31,060 bases of DNA from JANWKA01 sp035533815 (GTDB lineage Bacteria > Bacteroidota > Bacteroidia > Chitinophagales > Chitinophagaceae): positions 1 through 31,060 of the forward strand of contig DATLTB010000121.1 in assembly GCA_035533815.1 (NCBI GenBank), read 5' to 3'. Under the pieces are notes generated by a model that was given only the letters and a program-made list of their open reading frames with translations, was not told where the DNA came from and ran no database searches. Shown piece after piece: positions 9,255 through 17,578 of this stretch. Every line of letters starts with the position of its first letter. The first letter of the stretch is position 1. The translations under genes were made by a program, and so were the position numbers.

Positions 9255-9362
9255 TTACCTTCCCTGGTGATCCAGGGTACCGGTGGTAATCAACAGGGCA
9301 AGTCTCCCCTCAGGGGAAGCTTCCTGAATTTCTTGAACCGGAAGTAACGGGGCAAACCGCAT
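9255..9362 (-). CDS. thrL: Threonine operon leader peptide (35 aa)
   Basis: ATG at 9362-9360 opens a 35-codon frame ending in TAA at 9257-9255: MRFAPLLPVQEIQEASPEGR, then LALLITTGTLDHQGR. Near its end is Ile-Thr-Thr-Gly-Thr (att acc acc ggt acc, 9290-9276), much like the ITITTG stretch of the E. coli thr leader. Directly downstream are the mutually exclusive hairpins described separately, then thrA. Ribosome stalling at the Thr codons would cover segment 1 and favour the antiterminator. The start choice is inferred: it lies about 18 nt from the predicted transcription start, and no clear Shine-Dalgarno site is seen. Homology by name is functional, not sequence-proven. Confidence 0.7.
   Translation of the reverse strand: MRFAPLLPVQEIQEASPEGRLALLITTGTLDHQGR
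9258..9277 (-). promoter_or_regulatory. Attenuator segments 1 and 2 (pause hairpin / antiterminator strand)
   Basis: On the minus strand CCCTGG-atca-CCAGGG (9277-9262) is a perfect 6-bp stem overlapping the last Thr codon and the end of the leader. Segment 2 continues as GGGAAGG (9264-9258). That is exactly complementary to CCTTCCC (9222-9216) in the 5' arm of the terminator. The 1:2 and 3:4 pairings exclude the 2:3 pairing, the classic layout of translation-coupled attenuation. The complementarity is read directly; the mechanism is inferred. Confidence 0.72.
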
Positions 9363-9385
9363 ACAGGTGAATCATTTTTCCAATG

Positions 9386-9416
9386 CAAAATTATATAAAT
9401 ATTCATAAATACCAAT
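9386..9416 (-). promoter_or_regulatory. Predicted promoter of the thr leader and operon
   Basis: On the minus strand TAATTTTG (9393-9386) matches the Bacteroidota -7 consensus TAnnTTTG exactly. ATTGG (9416-9412) lies at about the right distance for a partial -33 box (consensus TTTG, usual spacer 19-21). Transcription would begin near 9380, shortly before the leader ATG at 9362. The surrounding 9385-9480 is extremely AT-rich. Confidence 0.55.
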
Positions 9417-9473
9417 AAATGCTTATAAATAATCAAATAATTTACATATTTTTTAGAATTATTTAGTTTTTAG

Positions 9474-9490
9474 TGCATTATTTTAATGCA
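9474..9490. repeat. 17-bp palindrome TGCATTA-ttt-TAATGCA in the divergent thrA/fucosidase region
   Basis: A perfect 7-bp inverted repeat with a 3-bp centre lies between the divergently transcribed thr operon and the fucosidase gene, about 50 bp before the fucosidase start. It could be an operator for a dimeric regulator of either unit. It is not followed by a T run in either direction, so it is not a standard terminator. Confidence 0.35.
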
Positions 9491-9538
9491 TAGTCAACCT
9501 CTGGGATCAAAGTTTTAATTTTACCTTCTTCGGTAACC

Positions 9539-11005
9539 ATGAAAAAATATTTACCCCTGCTGGTATTTATTTGCTTATCCCTGGGATCCAGGGCCCAGCA
9601 ATCCGTTGCTTATACTCCACCGGCTGATTCGCTGGTCATTCGCAAGCTGCATTGGTGGCAGGGATTGAAGTTCGGGTTGATGATGCACTGGGGAACTTAT
9701 AGCCAGTGGGGCGTTGTAGAAAGCTGGAGCATCTGCCCGGAAGATGAGGGCTGGACCCAGCGGCATGGTCATGGTGCCCGTAACTATTTTGTTTATAAGT
9801 CCAATTATGAACACCTGATCAGCAGCTTCGATCCTGTGCAGTTCAATCCGGACAAATGGGCTGCCGCAGCCAAATATGCCGGAATGAAGTACCTGGTTTT
9901 CACCACCAAGCATCATGATGGCTTTTGCATGTTCGATACCAGGCAGACGGATTACCGGATCACGTCCGACAGCTGCCCCTTCCATACGGATCCCAGGGCC
10001 AATATCACTCAGGTACTCTTCAAGGCATTCCGTAGCCAGGGATTCGGTATCGGTGCCTATTTTTCCAAACCGGACTGGCATTCGCCGGATTACTGGTGGC
10101 CCTATTTCCCTCCCCTGGACCGATATCCGAATTTCGATGAAGCCCGCTATCCCCGGAGATGGCAACGGTTCAGGGATTTCACCTATAACCAGATCCGGGA
10201 ACTCATGAGCGGAACATACGGTCCGATAGATATTCTCTGGCTGGATGGAGGCTGGGTGCGTCCCCATTCCCCGGAAGAAATCGCCCTTAACCCCCGAAAA
10301 AATGACGATGTGGATATGCCACGGATCGCCGCCATGGCCAGGTCCCTGCAACCCGGGCTGATCATCGTGGACCGGGATGTGCCAGGTCCCTATGAGAACT
10401 ACCGTACCCCGGAACAGCAGGTCCCTTCCAAACCCCTACCCTATCCCTGGGAGACCTGCATGACCATGGGTACATCCTGGAGCTATAAACCCGGTGACCG
10501 GTATAAACCGGTTTACCAGCTCATTCACCTCCTGGTCAGGATTGTCTCCAGGGGTGGGAATTTCCTGCTGAATATTGGGCCCGGGCCGCAAGGGGACTGG
10601 GATCCCGTGGCCTATGAGCGACTCCGGGGGATCGGTAACTGGATGAGGGTAAACAGCAGTGCCATTTATCAAACCACCCCGGTGGCTCCTTATGCATCCG
10701 GACGGGTTTACTTTACGCGGAAAGATGATGGGTCCAGCATATATGGCATTTACCTCGCAGATTCCGGGGAAACCAGGATGCCTACCCAGGTGCTGATCGG
10801 CGGCCTGTCGGCGGCAAAAGGCATCCGGATCCGGTTGCTGGGATACCCAGGCATTTTGCACTGGATGATTACTGGCAGCGGAATCCGAATCTTTATTCCC
10901 CGCCAGGCCCGGATGCACCCCCCCTGTCATGATGCCTGGGTTTTCATTATACCACAACATAAAACCAATCTTACCCATGAGAATAAAGAAGGGACAAGGC
11001 TTTGA
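9539..11005 (+). CDS. Exported alpha-L-fucosidase, GH29 family
   Basis: A 488-residue enzyme with a signal peptide (MKKYLPLLVFICLSLGSRA) and a GH29 catalytic barrel. Visible family blocks are the N-terminal KFGLMMHWGTYSQWG, YLVFTTKHHDGFCMFDT, and ILWLDGGW, whose Asp236 is the expected nucleophile. SRGGNFLLNIGPGPQGDW near the end of the barrel is also typical. A C-terminal beta domain ends with AWVFII. The product probably releases terminal fucose from glycans in the periplasm. The acid/base residue is not conserved enough across GH29 to assign by eye. Its 3' end overlaps the next gene by 29 bp, suggesting coupling with amino-sugar catabolism. Confidence 0.92.
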   Translation: MKKYLPLLVFICLSLGSRAQQSVAYTPPADSLVIRKLHWWQGLKFGLMMHWGTYSQWGVVESWSICPEDEGWTQRHGHGARNYFVYKSNYEHLISSFDPVQFNPDKWAAAAKYAGMKYLVFTTKHHDGFCMFDTRQTDYRITSDSCPFHTDPRANITQVLFKAFRSQGFGIGAYFSKPDWHSPDYWWPYFPPLDRYPNFDEARYPRRWQRFRDFTYNQIRELMSGTYGPIDILWLDGGWVRPHSPEEIALNPRKNDDVDMPRIAAMARSLQPGLIIVDRDVPGPYENYRTPEQQVPSKPLPYPWETCMTMGTSWSYKPGDRYKPVYQLIHLLVRIVSRGGNFLLNIGPGPQGDWDPVAYERLRGIGNWMRVNSSAIYQTTPVAPYASGRVYFTRKDDGSSIYGIYLADSGETRMPTQVLIGGLSAAKGIRIRLLGYPGILHWMITGSGIRIFIPRQARMHPPCHDAWVFIIPQHKTNLTHENKEGTRL

Positions 11006-12914
11006 CCTGACCACCGGCTTTGAACAGGTGCCGGTGGATATCTATCCCACGGCTGAAGAAGGTTCGCAGGCTGCAGCCCGGGAAATTGCTAATCTTATCC
11101 GGGTGAAGGAAGCCGAAGGCAAACCCTGCATCCTAGGTCTGGCGACAGGTTCCACCCCGAAACACCTGTATGCAGAACTGGTCCGTATGCACCGGTCGGA
11201 GGGGCTCAGCTTTGCCGGCGTGGTCAGCTTCAACCTGGATGAATATTATCCCATAAACCCTGACGCCCTGCAAAGCTATAACCGGTTCATGCGGGAGCAG
11301 CTTTTCGATCATGTGGATATTCCGGCTTCCCATATTCATATCCCCGATGGCACGGTACCCAAGGAAAAAATTAAACCCTATTGTGAGGCTTATGATGCAG
11401 AAATAGAAGCTTTGGGGGGCATTGACCTGCAGGTGCTGGGCATCGGAAACAATGGTCATATCGGGTTCAACGAGCCTGGTTCCAATTTGAATTCCCGTAC
11501 CCGGCTTATCGCGCTGGATAATTCCACCAGGCTGGCGAATGCCTATGATTTTTCCAGCCTGGCCCAGGTGCCCAGACTGGCTATAACGGTGGGGATCAGC
11601 ACCATCCTGAAAGCCAAGAAGATCCGACTGCTGGCCTGGGGGCAGAATAAGGCCCTGGTGGTCTGGCAGGCCGTGGAGAAGCATAGCACGGACCAGGTAC
11701 CGGCTTCCCTGCTGCAGCAGCATCCGGATTGCCGGTTCATGCTGGATGAAGCAGCCGGTGCGGAGCTGACCCGGTTCAAGTCACCCTGGCTGACCGGGGA
11801 ATGTGAATGGACCCCCCGAATGATCCGCAAGGCCGTTTGCACCCTGGCCCTGGAAGTAAACAAACCCATCCTGATGCTGACGGACAATGATTATAATGAT
11901 CAGGGCCTGAGTGATCTGCTGGTGCAGTTCGGCTCAGCCTATGATATCAACCTGACCGTATTCAACGGCATGAAGGATGCCATTACGGGGTGGCCAGGGG
12001 GAAAGCCCGAGGTCCAGATCCCCAATCACCCGGAAAGATCACACCCGGCTAAAAAACGGGTGATTATATTCTCCCCCCATCCCGACGATGATATTATATC
12101 TATGGGAGGGACTTTTATCCGGCTTCATGACCAGGGACATGATGTGCATATCGCTTATCAGACCTCCGGGAACATTGCCGTCAGTGATGAATTTGTCCTC
12201 CGCTTCATTGATTTTGCCGTAGGATTCGATGAAATATTCGGGATTGATAAGAGCCGGGCCGGAAGGATACTGGATGATGCCAAGGGTTTTATCAAAACCA
12301 AAAAACCCAGTGATCTGGACACTCCGGATATCCGGGCGATCAAGGGACTGATCCGCAGGTGCGAAGCCAAGGCCACCTGCCGGTATGTGGGTATTAAAGA
12401 TGAAAACATCCATTTTTTGAACCTGCCTTTTTACGAAACCGGCGCAGTGGAAAAAAATCCTCCCGGGGAAGAAGACATCCGGATTACCATGGACTTGATC
12501 AGGCAGATCAGGCCACATCAGATTTATGCTGCAGGAGACCTGGCCGATCCGCATGGCACCCATCAGGTCTGCCTGGATATTGTGTTCGAATCCATTCGCC
12601 GGATGAAGGAGGAATCTTTCCTGAAAGACTGCTGGGTATGGCTTTACCGGGGCGCCTGGCAGGAATGGGATGTCTTTGATATCGAAATGGCCATACCCAT
12701 GAGTCCTGACCAGGTGGTCCAAAAACGAAACGGCATCTTTATTCATCAGTCCCAGAAGGACGGGGTGGTGTTCCAGGGTAGCGACAGCCGCGAATTCTGG
12801 CAAAGGGCGGAAGAACGTAATGCAGCTACCGCAGAATTATACGACCGGCTGGGACTTCCCAAGTATGCCGCACTGGAAGCCTTTGTCCGCCATCACTTTC
12901 CGGGGATAAACTGA
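10977..12914 (+). CDS. nagB: Glucosamine-6-phosphate deaminase fused to a LmbE/PIG-L deacetylase-like domain
   Basis: A 645-residue two-domain protein. Residues 1-270 are NagB: LGLATGSTPKHLY, Asp88 in FNLDEYYP, and GIGNNGHIGFNEPGS with His161 and Glu166. The position of E. coli Asp141 is Asn, a variant I believe also occurs in Gram-positive NagB. From about 360 a LmbE/PIG-L fold begins with VIIFSPHPDDDIISMGGTF (His368, Asp370-372, the metal-binding PHPDD motif), and ends with the DPHGTH block. NagB turns GlcN-6-P into fructose-6-P and ammonia. The LmbE half suggests a linked N-deacetylase, but its substrate is unknown. An in-frame upstream ATG at 10929 would add 16 non-conserved residues; 10977 fits better. 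NagB-LmbE fusions are known in Bacteroidota. Confidence 0.88.
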   Translation: MRIKKGQGFDLTTGFEQVPVDIYPTAEEGSQAAAREIANLIRVKEAEGKPCILGLATGSTPKHLYAELVRMHRSEGLSFAGVVSFNLDEYYPINPDALQSYNRFMREQLFDHVDIPASHIHIPDGTVPKEKIKPYCEAYDAEIEALGGIDLQVLGIGNNGHIGFNEPGSNLNSRTRLIALDNSTRLANAYDFSSLAQVPRLAITVGISTILKAKKIRLLAWGQNKALVVWQAVEKHSTDQVPASLLQQHPDCRFMLDEAAGAELTRFKSPWLTGECEWTPRMIRKAVCTLALEVNKPILMLTDNDYNDQGLSDLLVQFGSAYDINLTVFNGMKDAITGWPGGKPEVQIPNHPERSHPAKKRVIIFSPHPDDDIISMGGTFIRLHDQGHDVHIAYQTSGNIAVSDEFVLRFIDFAVGFDEIFGIDKSRAGRILDDAKGFIKTKKPSDLDTPDIRAIKGLIRRCEAKATCRYVGIKDENIHFLNLPFYETGAVEKNPPGEEDIRITMDLIRQIRPHQIYAAGDLADPHGTHQVCLDIVFESIRRMKEESFLKDCWVWLYRGAWQEWDVFDIEMAIPMSPDQVVQKRNGIFIHQSQKDGVVFQGSDSREFWQRAEERNAATAELYDRLGLPKYAALEAFVRHHFPGIN

Positions 12915-13036
12915 CTGGAGTAAAGTTTCCTGACCTCCCCGATCCCGGACTTGCTGATTATGGTCATTTCAGGCCTGGGAACTGGAAATTACAGAAAATC
13001 ATAGCCTGCAAAAGGGCTCCCGCATATCCATTTGAT

Positions 13037-13067
13037 TTTGGGAAAAGGCTGATTTTCGTTACCTTGG
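13037..13067 (+). promoter_or_regulatory. Predicted promoter of the sugar dehydrogenase lipoprotein gene
   Basis: TTTG (13037-13040), a 19-bp spacer, then TACCTTGG (13060-13067), one mismatch from TAnnTTTG. It lies 26 bp before the start codon, so the leader would be short. Confidence 0.5.
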
Positions 13068-13093
13068 ATTATTGATCATCCATCCTTTTTTCC

Positions 13094-14407
13094 ATGAAAA
13101 TGCATTCTTCCTTTTCAGCGGGTTTGTGGATTATTTCCACAGCCCTGGTTATCTCAGGCTGCCACAGTAATTCCTCCTCGTCTCATTCCGGTTCCGGTAA
13201 AAAACCTGGGTTGGCTTTTGCTCCGGACAATGACGGGCTGGTGTTACCTGCGGGATTTCATGCCATAGTAGTTGCGCGGAACCTGGGCGCTGCCAGACAA
13301 ATCGCCGTCGCCCCGAACGGGGATATTTATATCGGACTGAACAGGATGAGCCACGGGGGTGGGATTGTAGCCCTGCGGGATACAGACGGGGATGGGCAGG
13401 CCGATGTGATCCGGTATTTCGGGAATGGCCATGGTAACGGGATTGGCATCCATGATGGTTGGCTCTACTGGGCTACGGACACCGCGGTCCTGCGATTTAA
13501 AATGTTACCAGGATCACTGGTCCCCGATTTAGATGCCCAGATGGTTGCCCGATTACCTGCCCAGGATGAGCACCGGGCCCGGACTATTGCCTTTGACGAC
13601 AGTGGCCACTTATATGTAAATATTGGTGCCCCCTCCAATGCCTGCCAGGTGGAAGACCGGACTAAGGGTTCTCCAGGCATCATGCCATGCCCCCTGCTTG
13701 CCCTCCATGGCGGCATCTGGCAGTTCAATGCAGGACGGGAGAATCAAACCCAGCAACAAGGGGGCCGCAGATATGCCACCGGGCTGCGCAATTGTGTGGC
13801 AATCACCTGGAATATTCAGGCTAATCATCTCTTTGCCATGATGCAGGGCCGGGATCAGCTCTTTCAATTATTTCCCCAATACTATACCGATACGATGAGT
13901 GCTGAGCTGCCGGCCGAGGAATTCCTGGAGATCAAGGATCAGGGAAATTACGGATGGCCCTATGCCTATTATGATGAACTCCGAAAAAGCCTGATGGTTA
14001 TGCCGGAATATGGAGGCAATGGCAAAAAAGAAGTACCCAAAGGAAAATACCAGGATCCGATCATGGCCTTCCCGGGTCATTGGGCCCCAGATGGGCTGAT
14101 GTTTTACACCGGAACCGCGTTTCCGGCTTCCTACCGGAACGGAGCCTTCATTGCCTTTCATGGTTCCTGGAACAGGGCTCCGCTTCCCCAGGCCGGCTAT
14201 GATATCGTTTTTGTCCCTTTTAAAGGAATTAAACCGGCAGGGAGTTTTTCGTTTTTCGCCAGGGGATTTGCCGAAACCCCGGTGATTAAAAGTCCTGCCG
14301 ATGCCAAGCACCGGCCGGTGGGCCTGGCCCAGGGACCTGATGGGTCCCTGTATATCACTGATGATGCAGGGGGTTCGGTTTGGAGAATTGTATATACGGG
14401 ACCCTGA
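13094..14407 (+). CDS. Glucose/sorbosone dehydrogenase-like lipoprotein (PQQ-type beta-propeller)
   Basis: A 437-residue protein with a lipoprotein signal: a hydrophobic stretch and lipobox LVISGC (Cys23), then a Ser/Gly-rich linker. The mature part is a six-bladed propeller like soluble glucose/sorbosone dehydrogenases: LPAGFHAIVVARNLGAARQIAVAPNG, the ALRDTDGDGQAD acidic loop, NGIGIHDGWLYWA, ARTIAFDDSGHLYVNIG, GLRNCVAITWN, NYGWPYAYYD, FHGSWNRAP, and the final GLAQGPDGSLYITDDAGGSVWRI. PQQ binding is likely but substrate and activity are not shown. It would sit in the outer or inner membrane facing the periplasm. The upstream promoter matches the Bacteroidota form; no operon partner. Confidence 0.85.
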   Translation: MKMHSSFSAGLWIISTALVISGCHSNSSSSHSGSGKKPGLAFAPDNDGLVLPAGFHAIVVARNLGAARQIAVAPNGDIYIGLNRMSHGGGIVALRDTDGDGQADVIRYFGNGHGNGIGIHDGWLYWATDTAVLRFKMLPGSLVPDLDAQMVARLPAQDEHRARTIAFDDSGHLYVNIGAPSNACQVEDRTKGSPGIMPCPLLALHGGIWQFNAGRENQTQQQGGRRYATGLRNCVAITWNIQANHLFAMMQGRDQLFQLFPQYYTDTMSAELPAEEFLEIKDQGNYGWPYAYYDELRKSLMVMPEYGGNGKKEVPKGKYQDPIMAFPGHWAPDGLMFYTGTAFPASYRNGAFIAFHGSWNRAPLPQAGYDIVFVPFKGIKPAGSFSFFARGFAETPVIKSPADAKHRPVGLAQGPDGSLYITDDAGGSVWRIVYTGP

Positions 14408-14729
14408 ATCCGGATCATGCCTGTGGCCATTTTCAAAAAAGCAGGGTCTGCGCATTGGTTTTCGGGCCTGTCAACATGAGCATCTCCTGCTCAATGAGGA
14501 TAAGATCCTCCGTTGTTCAATTCAGTGGACCTGCTCAGTACACTAATTCCTTTGATCGAACCAGTAGATTGATTCATTCCACATAGGACAGTCAAAAGAT
14601 GGAATGATATTTTGACTGGTTTATCCTTACCGGGGATATCCATTCGGATAACGCCCCATGCATTTTTCATCTATACTTAAACGGCAGTAAATATTTAACC
14701 TTATTTTTACCTCAGGTTTAATATTAGCT
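14408..14729. other. Intergenic region with one 9-bp inverted repeat
   Basis: No convincing gene lies in these 322 bp; short open frames here lack protein-like composition. CAGTCAAAA (14589-14597) and TTTTGACTG (14610-14618) form a perfect inverted repeat around 12 bp. With no T run it is more likely an operator or mRNA hairpin than a terminator. It lies 112 bp before aguB. Confidence 0.4.
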
Positions 14730-15614
14730 ATGGCTAAGGTAAAATTGGGATTAATACAAATGTCCTGTTCGCAGGATCCGGAGCAAAATCTGCTCAAAGC
14801 AACCGGGAAGATCCGGGAAGCAGCAGCCGGGGGTGCTCAGATCATTTGTACCCAGGAACTTTTCACTTCTCCGTATTTCTGCGATACGGAAGATTATGAA
14901 AAATTCTACCTCGCGGAAGCGATCCCGGGACCCCTGTCCCTGGTTCTTTCCGGACTGGCAGCAGAACTGCACATTGTGATCGTCGCTTCCCTGTTTGAAA
15001 AAAGAGCCCAGGGAATCTATCATAATACGGCTATCGTAGTGGATGCAGATGGTCAATTACTGGGTAAATACCGTAAAATGCATATTCCGGATGATCCGGG
15101 TTATTACGAAAAATTTTATTTCACCCCGGGGGATCAGGGATATAGCGTATTTAAAACCAGGTATGGACGGATCGGTGTGCTGATATGCTGGGATCAATGG
15201 TTCCCCGAGGCAGCAAGAATCACGGCCCTGCTTGGCGCAGAGATCATTTTCTATCCCACCGCAATCGGTTGGTCCAAACTCCAGGATGACCGGACCAATG
15301 CGGAGCAATACAATGCCTGGGAGACCATCCAGCGGGGTCATGCAGTAGCCAATGGGGTTCATGTGGTGGCAGTGAACCGCACAGGGACTGAATCTGCCAT
15401 GAAATTCTGGGGCGGATCCTTTATAGCCAATCCATTTGGTACGATATTGAACCGGGCATCTCCGGACAGGGAAGAATTACTTATCGAGGAAATTGATTTG
15501 GATCAAACCGGATATTACCGGACGCATTGGCCTTTTCTGCGTGACCGGCGTATTGATTCCTACTCCCCCTTGCTCCAGCGCTATATTGACGATAAACAAC
15601 CGAAAGCAGAATGA
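14730..15614 (+). CDS. aguB: N-carbamoylputrescine amidohydrolase
   Basis: A 294-residue nitrilase-superfamily enzyme. The Glu-Lys-Cys triad is visible: Glu43 in CTQELFTSPYF, Lys116 in KYRKMHIP and Cys153 in VLICWDQWFPEA. The blocks ATGKIREAAAGGAQII, FYFTPGD and WETIQRGHAVANGVHV match plant and bacterial N-carbamoylputrescine amidases more closely than general nitrilases. It hydrolyses N-carbamoylputrescine to putrescine, CO2 and ammonia in the cytosol. The stop overlaps the aguA start (ATGA at 15611-15614), so the two are translationally coupled. No arginine decarboxylase is in the window. Confidence 0.93.
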   Translation: MAKVKLGLIQMSCSQDPEQNLLKATGKIREAAAGGAQIICTQELFTSPYFCDTEDYEKFYLAEAIPGPLSLVLSGLAAELHIVIVASLFEKRAQGIYHNTAIVVDADGQLLGKYRKMHIPDDPGYYEKFYFTPGDQGYSVFKTRYGRIGVLICWDQWFPEAARITALLGAEIIFYPTAIGWSKLQDDRTNAEQYNAWETIQRGHAVANGVHVVAVNRTGTESAMKFWGGSFIANPFGTILNRASPDREELLIEEIDLDQTGYYRTHWPFLRDRRIDSYSPLLQRYIDDKQPKAE

Positions 15615-16669
15615 ATCCCTACCCTTCGCGGGAAGGATATTATTTTCCAGCAGAATGGTATCCGCATGAAGCGACCTGGCTGAGCTGGCCCCACAAGGAA
15701 GCTTCCTGGCCCGGTAGCATCAGTGCAGTCTATCCCGCCTACAGCCAGTTCATCCGCCTGCTTGCCGAAGGGGAAAGGGTATGTATCAATGTCTGTAATC
15801 CCGGGATGCGCCAGTTCGCTGAGGACTGCCTTAGGCAGGCTGGGACGGATCTTTCCAGGGTGGAATTTCATTTAAACCCCACCAATGACGCCTGGTGCCG
15901 TGATCATGGACCTGCTTTCCTGATCAACCCCCTGGCCAAGGATAAAAAAGTAATTGTGGACTGGGATTATAATGCTTGGGGAAACAAATATCCTCCATTC
16001 AATCTGGATGATGATATCCCCTCCAGGATCGGGGCTTTCTATCATATCCCCGTCTACCACCCGGGCATCATCATGGAAGGCGGCGCAGTGGATTTTAACG
16101 GAGACGGAACAGTGTTGACCACGACATCCTGCCTGCTGAACCCAAACCGGAACCCCCATTTAATTGCATCAAAGATCGAAGACTATCTGAAAAATTATTA
16201 TGGAGTCAGCCAGGTGCTTTGGCTGGAAGAAGGGATCGATGGGGATGATACGGACGGACATATTGACGACCTGGTCCGGTTTATAAACCGGGATACGGTG
16301 GTAACCGTAATGGAAAATAACCCTGCTGATATCAATTATGAAGTATTGCGAATTAACCGGTTATCCCTCGGTAAAATGCGCTTACCGGATGGCCGTTCCC
16401 TGAATATAGTGGAGATTCCCATGCCTTCCCCTATTTTCCGGGAAGGGATGCGCCTTCCGGCATCCTATGCCAATTTTTACATCGCAAACCGGGCGGTCAT
16501 CGTGCCCACCTTTAAAGATAAAAACGACCAACTGGCCATTGGGCTCCTGCAGAACTGTTTTCCGGACAGGGAGGTAATCGGTATTGATTCCACCGATATC
16601 ATCTGGGGCCTGGGGAGTTTTCACTGCCTGAGCCAGCAGGAACCGATCAGTCCAGGTCCTGTAGGTTAA
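15611..16669 (+). CDS. aguA: Agmatine deiminase
   Basis: A 352-residue enzyme of the guanidino-group-modifying superfamily (PF04371). It has HEATWLSWPHKEASWPG near the start, NDAWCRDHGPAFL, MEGGAVDFNGDGTVLTT with CLLNPNRNP, and DDTDGHIDDLVRF. The catalytic Cys339 is in the C-terminal SFHCLSQQEP, the place of the usual HCxTQQxP motif. It converts agmatine to N-carbamoylputrescine, the substrate of the overlapping aguB upstream. Together they complete the arginine-agmatine-putrescine route. The length and all motifs look normal. Confidence 0.95.
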   Translation: MNPYPSREGYYFPAEWYPHEATWLSWPHKEASWPGSISAVYPAYSQFIRLLAEGERVCINVCNPGMRQFAEDCLRQAGTDLSRVEFHLNPTNDAWCRDHGPAFLINPLAKDKKVIVDWDYNAWGNKYPPFNLDDDIPSRIGAFYHIPVYHPGIIMEGGAVDFNGDGTVLTTTSCLLNPNRNPHLIASKIEDYLKNYYGVSQVLWLEEGIDGDDTDGHIDDLVRFINRDTVVTVMENNPADINYEVLRINRLSLGKMRLPDGRSLNIVEIPMPSPIFREGMRLPASYANFYIANRAVIVPTFKDKNDQLAIGLLQNCFPDREVIGIDSTDIIWGLGSFHCLSQQEPISPGPVG

Positions 16670-16864
16670 TCCATGCTGAAATTCGCCCCCATTCTTAACC
16701 GGGGAAAAACAGGATAGATGGCTGACCTATTCACGCTGGTATCGGGACTGGGGAACCTGTCAAATGCACACATCTTTAATATAACTATGCAGAAAATCAG
16801 GATTTAGTCTCAATAAGAAAATAGTACCTTAATATATTTATGCCCGGACGGTAAAATCATTTCC

Positions 16865-17554
16865 ATGGACAGGGTGCATCTCATTCAACTGTTGATTAAA
16901 CAGAAAAAGCTTACCCATTATATGGAGATCGGGGTTTCTAACGGTCATGCTTTTTTCCGCATTAAGGCTAAGGTCAAAATAGCAGTAGACCCGTATTTTA
17001 AGTTCAATACCGGCAGGAAACTGATAAAGACATTCCTGAATCCCCATAACCTATACAATACCTGGTTTGAAAAGACAAGCGATGATTTTTTTAAATATGA
17101 CGCACCTAGGATTTTTGAAAAAAATAAAATTGATATCGTGCTGATTGACGGGATGCATGAATACGATTTTGCAACCAGAGATGTGGACAACGCCCTGCAT
17201 TATCTCCGGGACGATGGAATAATTATCATGCATGACTGCAATCCGCCCACCCGGGAAGCCGCTTGTTCCTTTCAGGAATGGAAATCCGGTAATTATACTT
17301 CGGATTGGAACGGGGATGTATGGAAGACCATTGTATTTATGCGAAGTCAGCGAAAAGATATTGACGCTTTTGTCCTGAATTGTGACCAGGGATTGGGAAT
17401 TATCACTAAACGCAAGCCCCGCCAGACCCTTACATTGAGTGTTCCGGATATAGCCCGGTCCGATTTTGCTGATCTGGACGCAAACAGGCAGGAATGGCTG
17501 GATCTGAGGCCTGTCCATTACCTCTATGAATATTTTAATTTGCCTCCTCCATGA
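16865..17554 (+). CDS. Class I SAM-dependent methyltransferase-like protein
   Basis: A 229-residue cytosolic protein resembling the Methyltransf_24 group. Motif I is HYMEIGVSNGHAF (residues 18-30). The later acidic motif is IDIVLIDGMHEYDFATRDVD, and a beta-strand plus HD motif follows in DGIIIMHDCNPP. Members often sit near glycan or polysaccharide genes, but here there is no informative neighbour and the substrate is unknown. The gene stands alone between aguA and a noncoding region. The start ATG at 16865 is directly upstream of conserved sequence. Confidence 0.72.
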   Translation: MDRVHLIQLLIKQKKLTHYMEIGVSNGHAFFRIKAKVKIAVDPYFKFNTGRKLIKTFLNPHNLYNTWFEKTSDDFFKYDAPRIFEKNKIDIVLIDGMHEYDFATRDVDNALHYLRDDGIIIMHDCNPPTREAACSFQEWKSGNYTSDWNGDVWKTIVFMRSQRKDIDAFVLNCDQGLGIITKRKPRQTLTLSVPDIARSDFADLDANRQEWLDLRPVHYLYEYFNLPPP

Positions 17555-17578
17555 TCCCTGAATGACCGCGCCCTGCGC

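Noticed and set aside
9313..9375. Alternative thr leader frame (ATG at 9375, 21 codons)
   Set aside because: It has a single Thr codon, stops before the hairpins, and its start is only about 5 nt from the predicted transcription start; the overlapping 35-codon frame fits attenuation better.
9575..10351. Long minus-strand open frame inside the fucosidase gene
   Set aside because: Antisense shadow of a clear GH29 gene with no recognisable domain.
12039..12803. Minus-strand open frame of 254 codons inside nagB
   Set aside because: Antisense shadow; the sense frame has all expected NagB and LmbE motifs.
14301..14586. Two overlapping plus-strand frames after the sugar dehydrogenase
   Set aside because: They start inside the dehydrogenase gene in other frames and read through noncoding sequence; composition is not protein-like.
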